Notes: generated by a model from the letters alone, not told the origin. A DNA stretch of 64,000 nt from Panicum virgatum (GCF_016808335.1 NC_053153.1:26150090-26214089), one strand, 5' to 3'. Positions 43,757 to 54,627 are shown, numbered from the stretch's first letter. Numbers and translations are program-made.

Positions 43757-44884
43757 CCAGGGAGGCCATGGTGCTGCTCCTCGCAGTCAAGGCGGCTCCA
43801 ATCGCCAATGTCGACGTTGGTGCGGTGGTGGCAGTCAGGCTGCTGCCCGCCCGCCCAGTCCCCGGGCAGCACAGTGGAACCCGATCACGGGTACGTTCGC
43901 TATTTGGCCTGGGCAGCCTGGCGCACGCCCGCATCCACCGCTCGCTCCACTGCCTCCCCTCCTTAGGCGTATATCACCAGCACCCCTGCACTGTCGCCGC
44001 AGTTCGTTGGCTCTCCATCAGCAACCTGCTCGGTGGCCGTCTCCACCTACTATGGCGCCTCTCCCACAGCTTCTTCCTGGACGTGGGATCATGCAGGCTC
44101 TGGCGACCAACTTCAATACCATGACGCTCATGCCTCCACCAACCGACAACTGGTATATGGACTCAGGTGCTTCCTCTCACATGGTTTCAAACTCCGATTC
44201 TCTGTCTCAGTTTCATCCACCTACTCCTTTTACTCCGCATCATATCATTGTTGGTAATGGTTCTTATTTACCTGTTACTAGTGTCGATTCCACTTCTTTT
44301 CAGTTACCTGTTGATAACTCCATCTGCATAATATACTTGTCTCTCCACATATTATTAAAAATCTTATCTATGTCCGTCGTTTTACCACTGACAATAATTG
44401 TTCTGTTGAATTTTGTCCCCTCGGGCTTTTCTATGAAGGATCTCACAACGAGGAACGTGATCGTCAGGTGCAATAGTTTTGGAGAGCTATATTCCTTTCG
44501 ACCACCAGCCCTTCCTCGTTCCTTCACTGCCATCACATCTACACCAGTTTTGTGGCATCGCCGGCTCGGTCATCCTGGCCATGAGTCTCTATCTCACTTG
44601 ACATCTTCTTTACATTCCGCATGTAATAAAAATGAATTAGAAACTTTATGTCATGCATGTCAATTAGGCCACCATGTGCGCCTTCCCTTTCTTCATTCCA
44701 CTTCACGTGCTTCTGCGATTTTTGATTCAATCCACTGTGATTTGTGGACATCCCCCATTCCTAGTGTCAGTGGCTATAAATACTATCTTATAATTCTTGA
44801 TGATTGTTCTCATTTTTTGTGGACTTTTCCTTTACGCCTTAAATCCGATACATTTTCTACACTCTCTCGTTTTTTTCTTATGTA
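43757..44884 (+). pseudogene. copia gag end, protease and integrase N-terminal part
   Basis: The frame begins after the hAT duplication with the Gly/Ser-rich gag tail, then reads DNWYMDSGASSHM at about 44145-44180, the aspartic protease active site (D-S-G). Then LWHRRLGHPGHESLSHL and ETLCHACQLGHHVRLPF give the integrase zinc-binding H-x-H...C-x2-C region. FDSIHCDLWTSPIPSVSG contains the first catalytic aspartate, and DDCSHFLWTFPLRLKS follows. It stops at a frameshift near 44880; the protein goes on in another frame. Protease and integrase are decayed, with codon spacing still readable. Confidence 0.88.
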
Positions 44885-45727
44885 ACTACTCAGTTCGGCG
44901 CCACTATTAAGACTGTCCAATGTGACAATGGTCGTGAGTTCGATAACTCCACCGCTCGTCATTTCCTCTACTCCCATGGTGCCACCATACGCATGTCCTG
45001 TCCACGCACATCTCCCCAAAACAGTCGTGCCAAATGTGTCATCCGTTCCACTAATAATATTATGTGTTCCCTCATATTCCAAGCCCACCTTCTACCCTCC
45101 TATTGGGTGGAAGCCCTCCACACTGCAACCTATCTTCTCAACCATCATCCAACCAAAACACTCATTTTCCAAACTCCGTACTTCGCCCTGTACGGTGTCC
45201 CTCCTTCCTATCATCACCTTCGTGTCTTTGGTTGTAAGTGTTACCCCAATTTATCTGCTACTACTCCACATAAGCTTGCTCCTCGGACCACCCTCTGTGT
45301 TTTCCTTGATTTGGCCACAAATCGCATCATTATTTCTCGTCATGTTACTTTCGACGAATCTTCCTTTCCCTTTGCGGAACTTCCTCCACCTCTACCTTCC
45401 CCCAACTTTGATTTTCTCTTGGAGTTTGATTATGTTACTGGCCCTGTTAGTTCGCCGGTTGTTGTAGGTCCTGGTGTTACAGGTACAGGTGCTGCTCCAG
45501 ATGATGGGCATTTTCCCGTTGCCCCCGCCTCTCGGGTTGTTGCCAATGGGATCCAAGCTCCTACGGACCCGGAAATTCCAGCTCTGCACATGCTTGGCAC
45601 ATGCACTAGCCATGGCCCGTCATCAACTAACGCCGGCGACTCTGGCGCTGGGCCTGCGTCCTTCACACCACTGGCAGAGCCACCACTAGGGCGAGCCAGG
45701 GTGGCCGCCTTAGGTTCCTCTACGTGA
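44878..45727 (+). pseudogene. copia integrase C-terminal part and linker
   Basis: The continuing frame reads TQFGATIKTVQCDNGREFDN (second catalytic Asp of DDE), MSCPRTSPQNSRAKC (the conserved E replaced, normally QNGxAER), YWVEALHTATYLLNHHPTKT and VFGCKCYPNLSATTPHKL. About 15 residues normally present between CVFLGY and the downstream LDL region are deleted (45300-45320). The linker is a Val/Gly/Pro/Ala-rich variable segment to 45727. The integrase glutamate region and deletion mean no activity. Homologous to 1-585. Confidence 0.85.
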
Positions 45728-45742
45728 ATTCCAGAGTATATC

Positions 45743-46630
45743 TGTAGCAAAGGTAGGTAGTAGAAAAGAAGAATAAGATAGTGGGGAAGAAGAAGAAGAA
45801 GAAGAAGGATGGATCCGAGGAACATAGGAAGAACAAAGGAGAAGAGGGAATTAGCTTCCGAAGGATAGGTTACTTGAGAAAGGAGTAAGAGTTTATACAA
45901 GTTGTTCGATACCCTTCCTCCTCGCACGCACTCAGTATTTAACCAACAACTCTCTTGCATTTACATGAGTTGGGTTCAATACGTGCGTGCAGACACATCT
46001 AGCGAACACATTCGTTGCCGCTAAAACGGACACTAGGCTTCCTAGTGAGGTGGCCCATAGTAGTAGATGCTTCCTCTGGTTTGTGGGTGCTAACAATATC
46101 CCCCATTCTCAACTCCAGCAGCGGTTCATGACGGTGCGGCGACGCCCTCCGAATGCGAGGACGATGATCCTCTATTGCCGAGAGTCGTGAGACTCAGATT
46201 GAGACAATGGGCGAGAGGATTTTGTGGCCTCTTGGGCCGTCTGGTCGAGTGGGTTGCGGTCTCTTAAGCGGTTCAACCTAGCGTCCCAGCCTAGCGTTGC
46301 GTCTTCTTGCCACCAGATGCCGCTGCCGACTTCGACAGTTGACAATCCACCCCCTCCCCGTCTGTAGTCCTGCCGTTGCGCGACGGTCGGCCGCGATGGC
46401 ACCCCGCACCCGTCCATCTTGCAGCCCCACCTCGGCACCCCCTGGCCGCGCCAGCGGATCCCGTGTGCCACCGTCGCGGACCTTTGCAGCCTTTCTTGCT
46501 GCCTCGGCGCCTCGCTCCGGTAAAAATTTATCGTAGAACTCGGCTCTAGGTCATTTCCTGGGCTGGCTTCGCCACTGCTTCGCGCTGAGCACAGCAGTGC
46601 CCTCGGTGGACACTGCACTCCCTGGCGCAT
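45743..46630 (-). mobile_element. partial copia-type element, 3' LTR and internal piece
   Basis: The segment 46095-45743 on the minus strand runs TGTTAGCACCC to TTGCTACA, 353 bp with TG...CA ends. It is preceded by a purine tract GAGAATGGGGGATAT (46110-46096), so this is a 3' LTR with internal sequence on its right. A TATA-like GTTAAATACTGAG and CTTCTTCTTC repeats lie inside. No 5' LTR is visible; the internal portion to about 46630 is GC-rich without recognisable pol. It sits in the linker region of the larger copia element. Confidence 0.5.
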
Positions 46631-48425
46631 AAGTGCCCCCAGCGGCCACAGGCGCTGCACCTCTAGGTGCTGCTGCAGCTAGCACCGTTGATGCTCCTAG
46701 CGCTAGTTCTTCTATCCCTGCAGCACAACTTCCTCAAGGTGCTGTTCCAATATCACCAGTGATTAATGAACATGTTATGGTTACTCGAGGTAAGCAGGGT
46801 TTTCGCCAACCCAAGACCATTATGAATCTGCAAGCTGTTGGGTTGTCTCCAGTTCCCAAGACAAACAGAAGTGCTTTGCTTGATCCAACTGGCGTGATGC
46901 TATGCAAGAGGAATTCACTGCTCTCCAAGCAAATAACACCTGGGAACTTGTGCCTCCACCCCATGGCCACAATATTGTTACAGGAAAGTGGGTTTTCAGA
47001 CACAAGTTACATCCAGATGGAACTCTTGACCGATATAATACCAGTCTCAGTGGAAGTGTCATCGACACAGTTACCAAAATCATAAACTAGGTAATCGTGC
47101 CAGAGGAGCACATTTCATGATACTCTCCATCCTCTCTCTTCATAAAAACTTTGCCACATCAGCAAATTTAATGCTCATGACACCACTATGACACTCCCAC
47201 TGAGACTGGCCTAAGGCTCGATGGGTCCTTCGTGGTTTTACTCAATGACCTGGCTTCGATTTTGGCGAGACTTTTAGTCCTGTTGTGAAGCCGGCCACCA
47301 TCCGCACAATATTATCTTTGGCTGTCTCTCACAACTGGCCCGTCAATCAGTTAGATGTGAAGAATGCTTTTCTCCATGGTACTTTAGAAGAAACAGTCTA
47401 TTGTGCTCAACCGTCTGGATTTGCTGATCCCTCAAAACCAAATTATGTATGTCGACTTAACAAGTCGCTCTATGGCTTGAAGCAGGCACCCCGTGCTTGG
47501 TTTGCTTCCTTCCTTCGGTCCATTGGTTTTATAGAAGCAAAGTCAGATACCTCTCTCTTTATTCTTCGGCGTGGATCCGACACAGTCTTCCTGCTTCTCT
47601 ACGTTGATGATATTATATTAATTGCTTCTTCTGGAGATTTGCTTTACCATATTATGAGTTTGCTCACTGCGGAAATCTCTATGAAGGATCTTGGTCAGTT
47701 GCATCACTTTCTTGGGATGAATGTGTCTCTGGAGTCAAACTACCATGTTCCTCTCCCAGCACCTCTATACACTTGAGCTCTTGGAGCGTGCTGGCATGAC
47801 TGATTGCAAACCATGCAGCACTCCAATTGACACCAACGCCAAGCTTTTTGCTGAAGGGGCACCTGTAGCTGATGCCACTGATTATCGTGCCCTTGCTGGG
47901 GCTCTACAGTATCTTACCTTCACTCGCCCAGATATATCTTATGTTGTCCAACAGATATGTCTTTATATGCATGATCCTATAGAATCTCATTTGGCCTTGA
48001 TCAAGCATGTTCTCCACTACATCAAGGGAACCATGGATTACGGCTTGCGGATCCTTCGCTCATCTACTCATAATTTGGTTGCCTACTCGGATGCCGACTG
48101 GGCTGGATGTCCGGATACTCAATGCTCCACCTCTGGTTATGCTGTCTTCTTGGGTGATAGTTTGGTCTTCTAGTCTTCAAAGCGCCAGCATACGGTGTCT
48201 CGCTCCAGTGCAGAGGCCGAGTATCGAGCCATCGCTAATGTTGTGGCCGAAGTCTCATGGCTTCGTCAGTTACTCCAAGAGCTTCATTTTTGTCCTCGGC
48301 GTTCCACTGTGGTTTTTTGTGATAACATTAGCACCGTTTATCTCTCAACCAATCCGGTGCAACATCAGCGCACCAAGCATGTTGAGATTGACTTGCACTT
48401 TGTTCGGGACAAAGTGGCTACATGA
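46631..48425 (+). pseudogene. copia reverse transcriptase and RNase H, interrupted
   Basis: Reverse transcriptase starts with MQEEFTALQANNTWELVPPP and GKWVFRHKLHPDGTLDRY (46902-47037), is split by a MITE, and continues ARWVLRGFTQ with TGA at 47246-47248. It goes on FGETFSPVVKPATIRTIL, QLDVKNAFLHGTLEETVY and LLLYVDDIILIAS (YVDD at about 47600-47611). A frameshift near 47740 precedes LELLERAGMTDCKPCSTP and LTFTRPDISYVVQQ. The RNase H part reads LVAYSDADWAGCPDTQCS, then a TAG at 48171-48173, then SRSSAEAEYRAIANVVAEVS and TKHVEIDLHFVRDKVA. Catalytic residues of both domains are still visible, but the frames are broken. Confidence 0.9.
47039..47211. mobile_element. Tourist (mPing-like) MITE
   Basis: 173 bp with inverted ends TACCAGTCTCAGTGGAAGTG and GGCCAGTCTCAGTGGGAGTG (right end read on the other strand), flanked by TAA on both sides (47036-47038 and 47212-47214). 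Terminal repeat and target fit PIF/Harbinger-type MITEs. Removing the element and one TAA joins GATCGCTAT-type host sequence (GACCGATATAAGGCTCG) to read ...LDRYKARWVLRG, exactly the expected reverse transcriptase. Confidence 0.9.
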
Positions 48426-48570
48426 GAAATTTGAGTCCTTCATGTGCCGTCCACCTCCCAATATGCGGATGTGTTCACCAAGGGTCTTCCTACCTCTATA
48501 TTTAGTGAATTTCGCTCCAGTTTGAATATCTCTCGTCAAGCTGACATCGATGTTCCAACTATGGGGGGGA

Positions 48571-48670
48571 TAGCATATCAAGGGTCTTAGTATCTCAAGA
48601 GTCATCATGTAATCTCTATATAAACTCATTCGTGGTTAATGGAAAGTTGAGTTGAGTCTTTATTCCTCCA
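48571..48670 (+). repeat. copia 3' LTR
   Basis: Identical to the 5' LTR over 100 bp. The following nine bases ATATGGTAT also match those after the 5' LTR. It is preceded by the purine tract ATGGGGGGGA. Confidence 0.9.
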
Positions 48671-48671
48671 A

Positions 48672-48884
48672 TATGGTATTCTTGGACACTGCATAGAATC
48701 TAGTGGTGTGGTGGATCTTAGTTGCTAGCTCTCCCTTATGGTTGTGCTTGAACCCAAACAAGGTGACATGGAGCACGGCTTCGCGAGCTTTGTTCACAGC
48801 ACGTAGCACATTCTCAACGAGGCAAAACCTGTTGTCGCCCATGTAGGTGAGGGTGGCGCTCAGGTACCGGCTGCCAGGAAACTT
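48672..48884 (-). pseudogene. unknown grass gene fragment
   Basis: On the minus strand the frame runs from FPGSRYLSATLTYMGDNRF through CLVENVLRAVNKAREAVLHV and TLFGFKHNHKGELATKIHH to FYAVSKNT, where the copia LTR begins. It is open but has no start or stop of its own. The pattern GSRYL...GD.RFCLVE...HVT.FG suggests the C-terminal part of a large grass-specific gene family, but I cannot name it. The copia element's right boundary cuts it. Confidence 0.4.
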
Positions 48885-49205
48885 CTCCTCTCGTCACGGT
48901 GGCGGATATAGATGGCCAAATGGGCTGGGTCACATGGGACGCACTAGACACGACATGAAAAAAACCCTACCCTAACCCAGCCCAGCCCACGACCTATAGG
49001 GTCAGCGTCGACTCAACACGATGCATAGGGTAGTGTCTGGGCCTGAATTCCGACCCATAGTGCTGACCCTGACCCGACACGACTAATGGGCTTGACCCTA
49101 TGCAACCCGACTAATTTTGGGCCCACTAGCCGTTGCACCGGTGGCCCGTGGCCCACTAGCCGTTGGGCACCCCTAGCAGCCCAACGCCCCGGGTATATTA
49201 CCCGT
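48885..49205. other. non-coding, GC-rich repeats
   Basis: Contains TACCCTAACCCAGCCCAGCCC and two copies of GGCCCACTAGCCGTTG (about 49120-49165). No gene seen. It ends at the LTR that starts at 49206. Confidence 0.4.
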
Positions 49206-50369
49206 TGTAGGGTCGAGATGGCGGACTAGAGGGGGGTGAATAGTCCTGTCTAAAGCTTAAAATATTGCCGGCTAACCGAAACGAGTGCGGAATTAAACTA
49301 ATCGATCTAGCCAAGACTACACCCCTCTATCTATAATTTTCACCTTATAAAAAGATCCTAATTGAGCAACTAAGGTGCTGGGCTCGGTAGAGCTCACCTA
49401 CACAATTCTAGTTTGCAAGGTCACACAAGCTATGCAACTAGTACTCAAACAAGCGGGGAGCACCTACACATACTAGTATGCAAAGTTCACAAAAACTAAC
49501 ACAACTAGTAGTTCTCAAAAGCAAGGCTACACAAGCCAAACTAGAGAGCTCAAAATTACTTAGCTACACAAACTAAGCACGACAATTAATTGATCAACAC
49601 AAGCTAATTAGCTACACTATGATTTTACTTCTATGCTACACAAGCAAGAAGATGATTAGCAAGCTACACAAGCTAACTAATCACTAGAGCAACTACATAA
49701 GCACAAGATATGTATGAACGTAAATACAAGGCTTGTGATTTGGAGAATGCAAACCACCGAGAAGAGTAGACAAAGTTGACACGATGATTTTTATCCCGAG
49801 GTTCACTTGGTTGCCACCAAGCTAGTCCCCATTGAGACAAGCTCCAAGGTTGCCGCCGATCCTCTTGCTAGTGGTGACTCTCAAGTCACACTCTCAAATG
49901 TGGAGTGCTCACACCAAGCTCTAGCACATGACCTGGCCGGACCACTTATTGTTCTTCGCGTCTCGCTCAACTAGAGTTGCTCTTCGCGACTCCCGCGGGG
50001 TGAGCACAATACCCCTCACAATCGCTTCTCCGGAGCACCGCACAATCTTCTTGCGGGCTTCACAACGGAGACACACCACCAAGCCGTCTAGGAGGTGGCA
50101 ACCTCCAAGAGTAACAAGCACCACCGGCTTGCATCTCGATCACCTAGTGCCAATCCCTTGCAATCTCTCAAAGCAACGCACTAGAAGCACTCTCACTTAA
50201 CAAATATGATTAGCACTAGCCACAAGTGAGTTGGAGAGCTCTCAAGCACTCTCACACAAGGACACCAAGTTCCAAGGTGCTCAACCTCTCAAATGGCTGG
50301 TCACTACCTCTATTTATAGCGAGAGGCCTCAAACTAGCCGTTACACTCAAATCCCGTGAAAATAGAGGT

Positions 50370-50705
50370 TTCGCGGACTGTCCGCCCCACAGGGACTGGA
50401 CGGTCCGCCATTTCAAATCCAATGGCTATATTCTCAATAAATGTTTCTTGGAGTCGACCGTTACAGCTCGGGCGGACGGTCCGCCTCACAAATGGCGGAT
50501 GGTCCGTAGTTCATTTGGACACCCCATAAAGAAAGACCAAGTTTCTGCGCCTGTTTCAGGTTTTAAATGCGGACCGTCCGCCCCCAGGGGCCGGACGGTC
50601 CGCATTTCATTTTGGACCACAATCCAGAGCCAAAAACGGTTCTATTCGAGCTCAAATGAGACAACGGCGGACCGTCCTCCCCCCAGAAGCGGACCGTCCG
50701 CAGGT
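50370..50705. repeat. cluster of GCGGACGGTCCGC palindromes
   Basis: At least eight near-palindromes around GCGGAC(N)GTCCGC: 50373, 50398, 50471, 50494, 50569, 50591, 50668 and 50691. The spacing is irregular. They lie within the Sirevirus-like LTR, as known for palindromic motifs in the LTRs of some maize Sireviruses. Confidence 0.7.
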
Positions 50706-51325
50706 ACATTTCCAGCAGAAACGAATCTCGGTAAAACGCTCATAACTCTTAGCTCTGATGTCCAAATTAGGTGATCTTAGACTCTATGGAAAGCTTATTC
50801 AGAGGGCTACACAACGCAACTGAATATTTGATCCAAAACAAAATAGATCAAATCAGTATTCCACTCCAAGAGCCAACCTAGTTACCAGAGAACACCAAAA
50901 AGCCTTTCTTGCTTCCCCAAGTTGATAAACATCAACTCCAACTCTTTCTCCTTTGCAAATGTACCAACAACACCAAGTGAACAATACCATATGCATGTGT
51001 GTTAGCATTTTCACAATAATTTTGAAAGGATTTTCACTTGATCTCACCACGCCACTCGATCCTAGCAACACCGTAATGTTAGATCCATCAAGTGGCACTA
51101 GATAACGGATATGCAAACAAGTTTGCCCCTCTTGATAGTACGGCCATCTATCCTAAATCTGGTCATGCACTTCTCTACACAACCTTTGACTGGTGAAATG
51201 AAATGCCCTACAAGTCATACCTTTGCCTTGCGCATTCCATTTTATCTTCCCAAATTGTTGATGCCACACAAGCACCAATTTCCATCAAGCCTTTTGATCA
51301 TCATCATGAGTCAACACTTGGCTTG

Positions 51326-52983
51326 TGTTGACGGTGCTTAAGTGCCATTTTCAACCGTCAACTATACTCAATAATCATGGAAAACTACATGCCTTACTCG
51401 CATATTTGTATCACTAATCTTGCTCCACAGTTGTTTTTAAGTTTTGTACATTTCAGATGAGCAGGAGCGGAATAAGATGAAAACACATAGCAGACGCCAT
51501 ACAACTACGCAGAATATCGCATCCGGTGTCACACCCTTACAAAGAGAGCCCACATGTCAGAGGAAACGGAGTCTCCATGTAAGATGCACTAGAGGATAAG
51601 GATAAGATTCAACGAATCAACCACTCAGCAAAGGAACAGGCAGAGGGGCCGCCAGGTGGGTTCGGCCGACCCCTTGGGTCAGCCGAACCTAGCCTGGTTC
51701 CTGTCCAGGTGCACTTCGAGGAGGAGTAGCTGCCAAGGCACCTAATCACCTTCCATATGTGCGTTGGTGGGAAACCGACCTCTAGAGCTATAAATAGGGC
51801 ATCTCTCCACCCCCCCTCAACACACATACACACACTTCACTTCTACCATTCCAAGAAGGCTCTCCTTTAGCGAGCAAGTCGTCCTCGGGGTCGTTGAGCA
51901 ATCCTCGGCTCCAGATATGGCCTTGTATCCGATTTGTCAGACTTCTATTCATAATATAGAGTTATGCCATGGTTGCTTTACTACCCTGATAGTTTATCAA
52001 TCCATGCTTAGTTCGTTCATGAGTTATGCTAAGGTCTTGGTTAGGCCAGATGATCCGGGTACGGATAGAGGTTCGATGTGCTTTCGGGCTTGCTCTAGTG
52101 TTTTACTTGTCCATCCGAAGGGTGGGAGACCTGGGGGCACTAGAGTAGTGACTTCATACACGAGCGTGGTGCTCGGGTACGCGGGATCCTTCGGATATGA
52201 CTGTGCTCCACGGTGTGACTGGGGTAGACGGCAGGTGGTGACAGCCCTGTCCGTCCGGTGTAACAACGGTGTTACGTTTAGCGTACTCCCCGACATTCGG
52301 GTTCGGTGTAGGAGTTCATGCAAAGAGGTAATGGGACTGGATGTACTCCGGTGCGGGACCTTCTCCCCGCTATCCCAATTTCCTGGCACTTGTAGTCCTA
52401 ACCATATCCTAACATAACCCCGGCTTTGGATAGAAGAACTAGGACACCTAACCTAGCCTAAGCTCCGGCTGACTTAACGTAGAGTAGAGTAGTTCCTTTC
52501 TTTGGTTGTTTCTCTCTTTTATTCCTTCCTCTTGTAGTGTGGATGTGTGATGTGTCGCATTACTCTTGCTTATTCTTTACTTGGACTTACCCCTATTAGA
52601 GCATTGCCTATTACTTGAGGCACAATGTCATGGTTAATGTTAAGTACAATACCTTTGCCACTGCCGTCCTTTGGGACACAAATAAATGATGATACCCTTA
52701 CTCTCCGCGTAAAATGCTACAACGGTATATCCGTGTGCTTGCAGATCATTCTGTAATCGTATTGATTATACCATGAGAGTGGCACCCCTTGGGTGCAGTT
52801 GCTAGGATGGGTTCGGCGCCCTCATTTCTAGTGATTGCACCAAGGACCGCCAACAAGAATTTCTGGCGCTGTTGCCAGGGACTAACCATTCCTAGTGATT
52901 GCGCTAAGAAATGCCAATAAGCATTTCTGGTGCTATTGTCAGGGACTAACCATTCCTAGCGATTGTGCTAAGAAATGCCAACA
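51326..52983 (+). repeat. gypsy element 2 5' LTR
   Basis: 1,658 bp, beginning TGTTGACGGTGCTTAAGTGCC. TATA box GAGCTATAAATAGGGC at about 51785. Lacks about 47 bp present in the 3' LTR just downstream of the TATA region (between 51864 and 51870). Ends at GCCAACA (52983), 8 bases before the primer site. Contains a 166-aa open frame on plus (51917-52417) and two internal copies of the primer-site module. Confidence 0.88.
51917..52417 (+). other. open reading frame inside the 5' LTR, 166 aa
   Basis: Starts MALYPICQTSIHNIELCHGC and ends SPNHILT; its twin in the 3' LTR (59665-60165) has the same length and a few substitutions. No similarity to any protein family I know. Probably chance conservation because the two LTRs are young copies, but being open in both is worth a check. 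Confidence 0.2.
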
Positions 52984-53080
52984 AGCATTTCTGGCGCCGT
53001 TGCCGGGGACTAACCATTCCTAGTGATTGCGCTAAGAAATGCCAACAAGCATTTCTAGCGCCGTTGCCAGGGACGGCAAG
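52843..53080 (+). repeat. 64-bp tandem module of LTR end and primer-binding site
   Basis: Four primer-like sites lie exactly 64 bp apart, starting 52864, 52928, 52992 and 53056. Each has CATTTC, TGGCGCCGTTGCC and ACTAACCATTCCTAG followed by GCCAACA. Two sit inside the LTR, the third is the perfect primer site, and the fourth (TAGCGCCGTTGCCAGGGA) lies downstream in the internal region. The 3' LTR has only the two inner ones (60612 and 60676). Confidence 0.88.
52992..53009 (+). other. primer-binding site, tRNA-Asp
   Basis: TGGCGCCGTTGCCGGGGA corresponds exactly to the complement of the 3' end of plant tRNA-Asp as I remember it. Spacer of 8 bases after the LTR end. Confidence 0.8.
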
Positions 53081-53205
53081 TGAACAAAGATATTGTACTA
53101 ATGTTAATCTTGGCTTTGAACTTAGGATATAGTCATTGCTCTTTCAGGCTAATGTCACTATATGTCTTCTTAATTTTTGATTTGAAAAGAAGATAGGGGT
53201 AGTGT

Positions 53206-54627
53206 ATGACCGGTTTCTCCCTGCCGAAAAACTACACAGACAATCCAGAGAAGCTCGTGAGAAGGACATGACCTTGCATCGTTCCTCCTCTCGCTATCCT
53301 CCCGGCACAGGAACCCATTCAGGAAGCACCACTTGTTCCTGAGGCTATGGCTGAAAAGACTCTCCGCGAGTTCTCCGTCCCCTCCACCGACAATGTGGCT
53401 ACTGGCCCCAACATCAATGTCGGGGACATGAACTTCGAGCTAAAATCAAGCCTCATCAACATGGTGCAGGCTAGCCCATTCTGTGGCAAGCCAAACGAGG
53501 ATGCAAATGCACATTTGCAGAATTTTCTGGAACTCTGCGACACCGTTGTTATACGGGGTGTCGCTGCTAACATTGTCAAGCTTCGTCTGTTTCCCTTTTC
53601 CGTCCTAGGGAAGGCAAAACAGTGGTTTTATAAGGAAAAGGACATCGACACCTGGGCCAAATGCTCCAAGGCGTTCCTCGCAAAGTTCTTCCCACTGGGC
53701 AAAACCAATGCCCTGCGTGGGAAGATATCAAGTTTCCAGCAGACAGGGATGGAATCCATCCCAGAAGCTTGGGAGAGGCTGCAGGAATACATCCTAGCCT
53801 ATCCTCATCACGGCATGGGCGAGTGGCTCGTCCTGCAATGCTTCTACAATGGGATCACAATGACATCTCGAGCCAATATTGATGCCGCTGCTGGAGGAGC
53901 CTCTCTCAACCTGACCATAGCCAAAGCAAAAGAATTGGTCGAGAAGATGGTCTCCAATTAGGGGTGGAGTGATGAACGACTCCAGTCCCGCACGAAAGGC
54001 ATGCATACCGTCAAGGAGACGGATATGATTGCCGCAAAACTGGACCTCCTCGTCTAGAAGATGGAGGAAGGGAGCCAACGACAGATTTAGGCTCCCGTCT
54101 ACGCCATGGGTTCGCACTTCGCGTGCGAAGTCTGTGGCAATGATGGACACTCAGGGAATGACAGCCCCGAGACCCGTGAAGATTGCGCTTACCTCAACAA
54201 CAACAACAACAACAACAACAATGGGTACCGTTCACCACAAGGAGGCCAGGGGTGGAACCAGCCACGTCCACCATTTCAGGGACGTAATAATTATAACTCT
54301 TCTTTCAATTCGAATTTCAATCCGAACCAACCCCTCTTGAGAGAACTTGTGCTTGGCCAAGTTAAAATTAATGAAAATATAAACAAAAAGCTCTTGGCCA
54401 ATGATAAAACCCAGAAAAATCTGAATGTCAAGCTTGAAACTTTGTCTTCAACGCTTAAAAACCAATCAAGTTTCAATAAAATGATAGAAACCCAACTTGC
54501 ACAAATTGCTGCTGCTTTACCTGTTGCTGAGAACGGGAAGATCCCGGGGCAACCCGAGCCTCCCGTAGAAAGTCAACATGGTGCTCTCTGGATGGGGCAA
54601 CTCGTCCCGGATGCCACCACGAACTAA
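53206..54627 (+). pseudogene. gypsy element 2 gag with several stops
   Basis: ATG at 53206 (MTGFSLPKNYTDNPEKLVRR) followed by TGA at 53269-53271; the main open part starts MAEKTLREFSVPSTDNV (53347). The capsid region reads NFELKSSLINMVQASPFCG, LRLFPFSVLGKAKQWFYK and SKAFLAKFFPLGKTNALRGK. Stops at 53959-53961 and 54057-54059 and a TAG near 54089 follow. The nucleocapsid zinc knuckle CEVCGNDGHSGND comes next (about 54121-54165), then an Asn repeat and the rest to a TAA at 54625-54627. It would have bound RNA and formed particles; as it stands it is non-functional unless stops are bypassed. Confidence 0.88.

Larger units (their letters stand above)
38597..48670 (+). mobile_element. Ty1/copia retrotransposon with nested insertions
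   Basis: Two identical 100-bp LTRs (38597-38696 and 48571-48670), primer site TGGTATCAG at 38699-38707 (initiator tRNA-Met type), gag at 38840, hAT transposon insertion 39706-43756, protease and integrase 44145-45470, linker, another copia piece inserted 45743-46630, reverse transcriptase and RNase H 46880-48425 with a MITE at 47039-47211, and a purine tract ATGGGGGGGA before the right LTR. Order gag-protease-integrase-reverse transcriptase-RNase H defines copia. Frameshifts, stops and a deletion inside integrase kill it. It is the same family as the fragment at 1-2157. Confidence 0.92.

Noticed and set aside
48960..48985. Telomere-like CCCTACCCTAACCC
   Set aside because: Only two imperfect units, not an array of the plant CCCTAAA repeat.
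49200..50860. Possible host gene in the region with scattered open frames (e.g. 50226-50774)
   Set aside because: Sequence has the LTR word pattern and palindromes; the frames have no domain and stop at random.
52024..52389. 121-codon minus-strand frame in the gypsy LTR (also 59772-60137)
   Set aside because: Shadow of the plus-strand open frame, no family similarity.
52843..53080. Regular 64-bp repeat resembling a CRISPR array
   Set aside because: The repeats have no unique spacers, they contain a retrotransposon primer site and they lie at an LTR border in a plant genome.
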